A stretch of 64,000 nt of DNA from Siphonodentalium dalli (Eukaryota; Mollusca; Scaphopoda; Gadilida; Siphonodentaliidae), in assembly GCA_032622095.1 (NCBI GenBank), contig CP136068.1, positions 129,525,989-129,589,988 of the forward strand. The letters run 5' to 3'. The stretch's first letter is position 1. The number at the start of each line of letters is the position of its first letter. Under the pieces are notes generated by a model, which did no database searches, was not told where the DNA came from, and saw only the letters and a program-made list of their open reading frames with translations. The translations under genes were made by a program, and so were the position numbers. Shown here one piece after another: positions 59,420 to 64,000 of this stretch.

Positions 59420-59832
59420 CTAATTAGTCATAGGATGAGCTATTTCACAATAGGGGCATGAGTATTTATCTAGCATTCCAGCTGCCCCGGCAGTGAGATT
59501 TACACAATTCCCATGAAACCAATCCAGGCAGTGGGTACATTGAGCCATAAACCCTACTTCGGGTCCCCTAGAGATACAGAATCTTGGTGTGTCGGTACCC
59601 CTTGCTTCTACCAAAGACTTATGTCGTTCTATCCATGCGGGCAACACCCAGTCTTTACAGATCTTTAAATTATCATGATGAACCGTTAACGATTTACGGG
59701 GAAGTTGAACCCGAAATAAAAAGGTACTTATAACTTGTGTAATGATCCCTGGTCCTTTCCATACAGGAGCTAATTTCTTAGTTTGACCCTTCTTGGAACC
59801 CAAATCCAGCATATATATAACATCACCCACTT
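59420..59832 (-). CDS. Integrase C-terminus with PHD finger
   Basis: About 136 codons. 'GDVIYMLDLGSKKGQTKKLA' with 'PVWKGPGIITQV' and 'VHHDNLKICKD' form the SH3-like GPY/F module typical of Gypsy integrases. Then 'FCISRGPEVGFMAQCTHCLD' and 'WFHGNCVN' ... 'DKYSCPYC' form a PHD finger, with the usual C4-H-C3 pattern except that the second Cys reads Ser (C-I-S instead of C-I-C). PHD fingers read histone H3 tails, so the domain may steer integration to certain chromatin, as chromodomains do in chromoviruses. That role is inference. It ends with a stop at 59420. Its frame differs by one base from the core integrase, at about 59828. Confidence 0.75.
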
Positions 59833-60487
59833 CTTTGCTTACGATACTTCTGCTCTTGTTTTAACTTATCTCGGGCCCAATCATGTGTTTCCCGCATATC
59901 ATTTTCAAGTTGATTTACATATTGAATTGTTGTATGACATGGTTGTTTAGGGACTGGCCCAAATACGAGATCCACTGGTTGGCACACTTCCCTCCCCAAC
60001 ATCATTTGATTTGGGGTAAAACCCGTTGTTCTATTCACTGAAGATCGTATCGCCCCTGCCAGCTGGGATACATATAAATCCCAATTACTCTGTTTGGTCC
60101 CAGTAAAACATCTTATTGCATCCAATAATATACGGTTCATCCGCTCTACTTGCCCATTGGAAGAAGCGCGATGACTGGTTGTTCGAATTTTATGAATTCG
60201 GAGGGTTTTACAAACCTCTTGAAAGAGTTCACTTTCAAAATTTGTCCCTCGGTCCGAAAATATTTCCAACGGGCACCCCAGTCTCGAAAACACCTGGGTT
60301 ATTAAAGCCGTTGCGGTAACATCTGCTGTTTGTGGGGGGACGGGTAAACATTCAAACCCATTTAGTAAAATGATCTGTGACCATTAAAATATATTCATTA
60401 CCCCTCGGTGTGTGGGGTAAAGGTCCCAAATAATCTATGTGTATTCTTTCCATAGGGAACCCAGAATAATATGGAAGCAGTGGATGT
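59823..60487 (-). pseudogene. Gypsy integrase core, frameshifted
   Basis: It runs from 'YSGFPMERIHIDYLGPLPH' (first catalytic Asp, about 60440) through 'ILMVTDHFTKWV', then a one-base shift near 60345, then 60293-59823 with 'IFSDRGTNF' (second Asp) and 'SSNGQVERMNRILLDAI' (Glu). All three DDE residues can be seen, but in two frames. A further shift separates it from the zinc-binding module at the end of the reverse-transcriptase frame (about 60488, in an A-rich run). Three shifts make this copy inactive unless some are sequencing errors. Confidence 0.75.
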
Positions 60488-62800
60488 TTACTTTTTCTGT
60501 TTGCTGCATACTGGGCATGCCGAAATGAAATTTTCTATATCTGATGCTAAATTTGGCCAATAAAATCTTGATTTTATTTTTTCCCGGGTTCGATTTATGC
60601 CCTGATGTCCTGCTGAGGGCAAATCATGGCATATAGCTATTATATCAGCCCTCAAAGAATAAGGTATAACCAAGACCTTATCTTTGTCGTTCTTTTTGGT
60701 TTTACACAATAAATCATTTTCTAGTTGGTACCTTTCCCGGTTAACCCAATAATTTTTGGCCTCGGCACTCCCTATTTTGATCTCGGACTCAGGTGGGTCG
60801 ATTTGGGTAAGATTTGAATCAACCCTCTGGGCTTCCAGGATATCTTTTCGGGATTTTCCCCCAAACATAAACTGGTCATCTGCATTCCACAACCCCACAA
60901 CTGGCACATTATCACTTCCAGACTGCCCAATCTGAAGGATCTCCAAAGGTTCGGAGAATAATGCTTGAATGTCCCCCAAAATATTCCCTTGACACTCCAT
61001 TTTCGCCACCCGTTTATTGGTTCTATGGGGTAATGGAACAATATCGTCCACTTCTTGAAAGAATTCACCCCAATTGTTTTGTATCCTTTTACAATATCTA
61101 CACCCCATGCACGGCAACTGTGATACTGGGATTCCAATTCTATACTCCCCACACTCATCCCATTCTGGGAGTCTACTGAGGGCATCCGCATTTACATGTT
61201 TTGCTCCCGCCCTATGTTGAATGGTGAAATCGTATTGGCTTAATTCTTCCAACCAGCGGGCTATTTGCCCTTCGGGCTTCTTAAAATTCAGAAGCCATCG
61301 CAAACTATTATGATCCGACCGAATGATAAAATGTCGTCCCAGAAGCCAATATCTGAATTGCCGCGTAAACCTGACCACCGCCAAAAGTTCAATTCGGGTA
61401 GCACAATACCTACTTTGTTCGGGCGAAAGCCCATAACTCCCATATGCTATTACCCTCTCGACCCCATCCTGTATCTGAAGGAGCTCCCCTCCTATTCCCT
61501 TTGTACTCCCATCACAATCCAATATAAATGGGTCAGTTTCATTTGCAAACGTGAGCAGCGGCGGCGAACCCAACCCGGTTTTGAGGGTTTCAAATGCTGT
61601 TTGTTCCATTTCGGTCCAATTAAATGGTTTCTTTCCCGTCACTTTATACAACGGGGCTGCACTCACCGCAAAATTTTTGATAAACATTCGATGATAATTA
61701 GCCCATCCCAAAAATCGTTCCACCTCTTTGTTATTCTGGGGTATTGGCCAATTTTTAACGGCATCGGTTGCGGCATCCCCCATTTCCAATCCTTTTGCAG
61801 TCACCAATCTACCCAAAAACATCATTTTGTCTTGATATAATAAACATTTTTTGGGCTTCAATTTAAGCTTGTAATGTATGAACCGAACAAACACTTTCTC
61901 CAAGTTCTCAAATTGGGACTCCATAGATACCGATAGTACAGAAATATCATCCAAAAATGCCAAAGCCACGTCCCATAATAAACCACGCAACACTAAATTC
62001 ATAACGCGCATGTAAGTGGCCGGCGCCGATTTTAGACCAAAACCCATTCGAATCATCTCATATTCGCCATATTTTGTCAAGAAACCCGTTTTCTTACGAT
62101 CTTCTTCGGCTATGTATACTTGGAAGTACGCCTGGTTAGCATCTAGCCGGGACCATATTTTATGTTTACTTATTGTTTGAAAACATTCTTCCGCAAGGGG
62201 TAAGGGGAAACCATCCCCTACAGTTACTGAATTTAAACCCCTGAAGTCCAAAGCCCACCGCACTGAACCACATCGTTTTCGCAATAACACCGGCGCGCTT
62301 GTCCATTCGGAATCACTGGGGCGTATTATTCCCGCTTTTAACATTCCCGTTAGAAGTTTTTCTTCCTCCTCTGCAAAACATGCTGGGACTCGGCGCATTC
62401 TATTTTTAACAGGACGGGCATCACCCGTGGGAATATTATGTTTCAATGCTGTAAAATCCCCCAAATCATTTTCATCTTTCGCAAATGCCAATTGGTACCG
62501 AATTAATAATTTTTTCAATTGGACAGCTTGTTCGGGAGACAACAATTCCCGAGAACGATCAAAAAGATTCACCAAATACTCAGGGAGTTCCTCTCCCTTA
62601 CATAAATAGGAGGTCACATCTGGTTCTTCTATATCTAGTTTTCTGATGTCAACAACTTCTGAATCACCATTTGTTATTGCGGTCCCCACCATTCGACCAG
62701 CTTTAAGCTTGATATCCCCATCTGATATGTTTAGGAACAGCATCATAGGCTTAGTTTTTGCCCTATGAAATGTCACCGGTACCAACACATTGAGTCCCAA
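60488..62800 (-). CDS. Gypsy reverse transcriptase, RNase H and integrase zinc module
   Basis: An open frame of 770 codons, the longest in the window. The start given is only where the frame opens after a shift near 62830. Reverse transcriptase: residues 166-190 'WTSAPVLLRKRCGSVRWALD', 217-227 'SRLDANQAYFQ', 251-262 'RMGFGLKSAPAT', and 282-286 'FLDDI' (YxDD box with Phe and Leu). RNase H: Asp428, Glu471, Asp496 and Asp539 fit the DEDD set. Near the end, 'HDLPSAGHQG' and 'CPVC' form the H2C2 zinc module of integrase. The product would copy element RNA into DNA in cytoplasmic particles and remove the RNA strand. All catalytic residues are present here, in contrast to the broken frames around it. 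Family: metazoan Ty3/Gypsy; clade not determined. Confidence 0.9.
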   Translation of the reverse strand: MGLNVLVPVTFHRAKTKPMMLFLNISDGDIKLKAGRMVGTAITNGDSEVVDIRKLDIEEPDVTSYLCKGEELPEYLVNLFDRSRELLSPEQAVQLKKLLIRYQLAFAKDENDLGDFTALKHNIPTGDARPVKNRMRRVPACFAEEEEKLLTGMLKAGIIRPSDSEWTSAPVLLRKRCGSVRWALDFRGLNSVTVGDGFPLPLAEECFQTISKHKIWSRLDANQAYFQVYIAEEDRKKTGFLTKYGEYEMIRMGFGLKSAPATYMRVMNLVLRGLLWDVALAFLDDISVLSVSMESQFENLEKVFVRFIHYKLKLKPKKCLLYQDKMMFLGRLVTAKGLEMGDAATDAVKNWPIPQNNKEVERFLGWANYHRMFIKNFAVSAAPLYKVTGKKPFNWTEMEQTAFETLKTGLGSPPLLTFANETDPFILDCDGSTKGIGGELLQIQDGVERVIAYGSYGLSPEQSRYCATRIELLAVVRFTRQFRYWLLGRHFIIRSDHNSLRWLLNFKKPEGQIARWLEELSQYDFTIQHRAGAKHVNADALSRLPEWDECGEYRIGIPVSQLPCMGCRYCKRIQNNWGEFFQEVDDIVPLPHRTNKRVAKMECQGNILGDIQALFSEPLEILQIGQSGSDNVPVVGLWNADDQFMFGGKSRKDILEAQRVDSNLTQIDPPESEIKIGSAEAKNYWVNRERYQLENDLLCKTKKNDKDKVLVIPYSLRADIIAICHDLPSAGHQGINRTREKIKSRFYWPNLASDIENFISACPVCSKQKK

Positions 62801-62804
62801 ACTG

Positions 62805-63512
62805 GGTTCTATGACATAATCCGTAAATTGATTCTTTGTTCAATAGCTACATATTTAGCTGAATTTGCGGGAATAATTACCGATTTTGTCAAGGCAATTG
62901 TGACATGCCTTGCTGCTTCAGAGGGTCCTGGTGTGTACAATTTCATGGGATTTTTTCCTCTCCCAAATACATATCAATTTCTTTCAAATTTAAGGACGCC
63001 TCAAATTCCTTCAGAAAATCTAATCCCAAAATCATAGGACATGTTATCGGTGCTACATACACTGTCCTCAAATACCAACGCCTTCCCACTCTCATGCGTA
63101 TTGGGCCAACTACTTTACCCGTGATTGTATTTTGGTCCCGGCCCGCAGTTTGTACTTTTATTTCCTTAACTAGTTTGGGTACAGGTGCAATGCTTTTGAA
63201 AATGTCATCCGATATTACCGTGACCTCTGCCCCAGTATCCACCAGGCAGTCGAGTTCTACATTTTCCACCTGAATACCCACAGTATATGATAGTCGCTCT
63301 GTCAATTGCGCGATTTTAATTATCTCCGGGGATCTATTACTTTCCCGGTACCTTTCGGTGCTATCGCGAGCGCTCACGGTCGGCTGTATATCTGTTACTT
63401 GGGTTTCGCCTTTGTTTTCTGACCAACTATCGATTTGTTTTTTAGTTTCTATTCTGGGATTCACATTCACTAGGTCAAGGGGAGTTAATGGGGTCGGCTC
63501 TGTACCTAGCAA
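62805..63512 (-). CDS. Gypsy protease frame and linker
   Basis: The frame 63512-62943 (189 codons) has 'LDCLVDTGAEVTVISDDIF' (D-T-G triad) and 'CPMILGLDFLKEF', the ILG block that completes a retropepsin. It lies in the -1 frame relative to the upstream gag frame, which stops at about 63510, as expected for ribosomal -1 frameshifting. No ATG opens it. After 'EEKIP' a shift leads to 'MKLYTPGPSEAARHVTIALT' and then another to 'DYVIEPSLGL', which runs into the reverse-transcriptase frame. The protease cuts the polyprotein. Confidence 0.75.
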
Positions 63513-64000
63513 TCTTGCTCCGACCCACTGCTGTTTAAATCCACATTTTCCATGAATGCTACCCTTTTGGGATTTTTTGGTGCCCCCGGAACTGGGCCAG
63601 AATTTAATTTAGCCGACCTTTCCGGGACATCCCGATTGGTTACTTGGTTCCCCGTTAACCTCGATGGACATTATCTCATTAGATGCGATTTACTACCACA
63701 TGTCCAGCACCCCGGCCTATTCGGTGAGGGTGATCTACTTCTAGGAAACTCCCTTCTATTTTGGTCAGAGGTTCGGGATAATCTGAGGGTTAATGTTGCC
63801 ATTGATTCAGAAATGCGGTTCATTGAATCTTGCATTCCCTTCACACCCTCCATCATTGATGTCGCGAACCCCCCAAAATCTTGTTCCAATTTATTGGGCA
63901 ATTTTGCAATTTCATTAGACCCACTCTGTCCCCCATTTCATTGTATTTTCGGGTTTGCTTGGGTGTATTGCACCCGTGCTGGGGCCTCACGTTCCCGAAA
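63513..64000 (-). pseudogene. Gypsy gag C-terminus, partial
   Basis: The frame enters from beyond the window. It has 'GMQDSMNRISESMATLTLRL', a basic 'RREFPRSRSPSPNRPG' tract and a zinc knuckle C-x2-C-x4-H-x4-C ('CWTCGSKSHLMR', stop, 'CPSRL'). A TAA at about 63668-63670 falls just before the last Cys. Beyond it the same frame stays open to a TAG at about 63510. Either this copy is dead or the stop is read through. Gag forms particles and binds element RNA through the knuckle. Confidence 0.7.

Larger units (their letters stand above)
55474..64000 (-). mobile_element. Gypsy/Ty3-type LTR retrotransposon with accessory ORF, incomplete at the window edge
   Basis: The minus-strand order is gag, protease, reverse transcriptase, RNase H, integrase with PHD finger, then an accessory frame. 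Reverse transcriptase before integrase is the Ty3 order. The 5' LTR and most of gag lie beyond 64000. A possible start of the 3' LTR is at 55674: TGTAGTATAATTACGG preceded by a purine run GAGGGGGAA. Its far edge cannot be fixed without the partner LTR. Several frameshifts suggest an old copy. Confidence 0.7.

Noticed and set aside
1-64000. tRNA or rRNA genes
   Set aside because: No convincing cloverleaf or rRNA stretch was recognised by eye. A tRNAscan run would settle it.

Overview
This looks like nuclear DNA of an invertebrate animal, most likely a bivalve mollusc. It is AT-rich and intron-bearing, with no operons. It is packed with decayed transposons, has TACATGTA-rich minisatellites and many 'agggccataactc' repeats, and carries a split gene joining a TIR-type exon to a STING exon, a fusion known from bivalves. 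The organism call is inference from these traits. Almost every long open frame in the first 24 kb is an accidental frame through a repeat.

Layout. 1-13 kb: two families of hairpin-ended elements with tandem-repeat cores (called A and B here), GC hairpins and poly-G runs. 13.9-20.8 kb: a stack of transposons inserted in one another. A small element with TWA target duplications holds a TA-duplicating element, which holds a 3.7-kb element with a 7-bp duplication, which holds a 0.7-kb element with a perfect 8-bp duplication. 22.5-25 kb: a pogo-like end, another A element and a LINE scrap. 25.4-28.1 kb: a broken Copia-type retrotransposon on the minus strand, with a primer-binding site and a short possible LTR.

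28.4-31.6 kb (+): the most interesting host locus. A TIR-like exon (28403-28778) and a STING exon (31515-31613) have matching phase-1 splice sites. Together they suggest the start of a TIR-STING protein, an animal counterpart of the cyclic-dinucleotide sensors known from bacterial CBASS. The rest of the STING ligand-binding domain was not found. The next intron, or a break in the gene, holds a 5.1-kb foldback element (31777-36877).

39-46 kb: palindromic MITEs, a 46-bp satellite, a longer-period array and a third A element. 47.0-51.7 kb: a transposon with inverted ends of about 160 bp, enclosing a frame-broken gene (+) for a widespread invertebrate family with a cysteine-rich CXC tail. 51.9-55.4 kb: a minisatellite, a piggyBac-like element with TTAA duplications, a MITE and a LINE remnant. 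55.5 kb to the window end (minus strand): a large Gypsy/Ty3-type element, cut by the window edge. It has gag, protease, reverse transcriptase-RNase H and an integrase carrying a C-terminal PHD finger, followed by a GC-rich accessory frame with a zinc finger and a TatD-like domain whose metal ligands are all replaced.

No tRNA, rRNA or CRISPR was recognised. Element boundaries and repeat identities come from reading by eye. Exon calls rest on splice signals, phase and motif resemblance, not on a database search.
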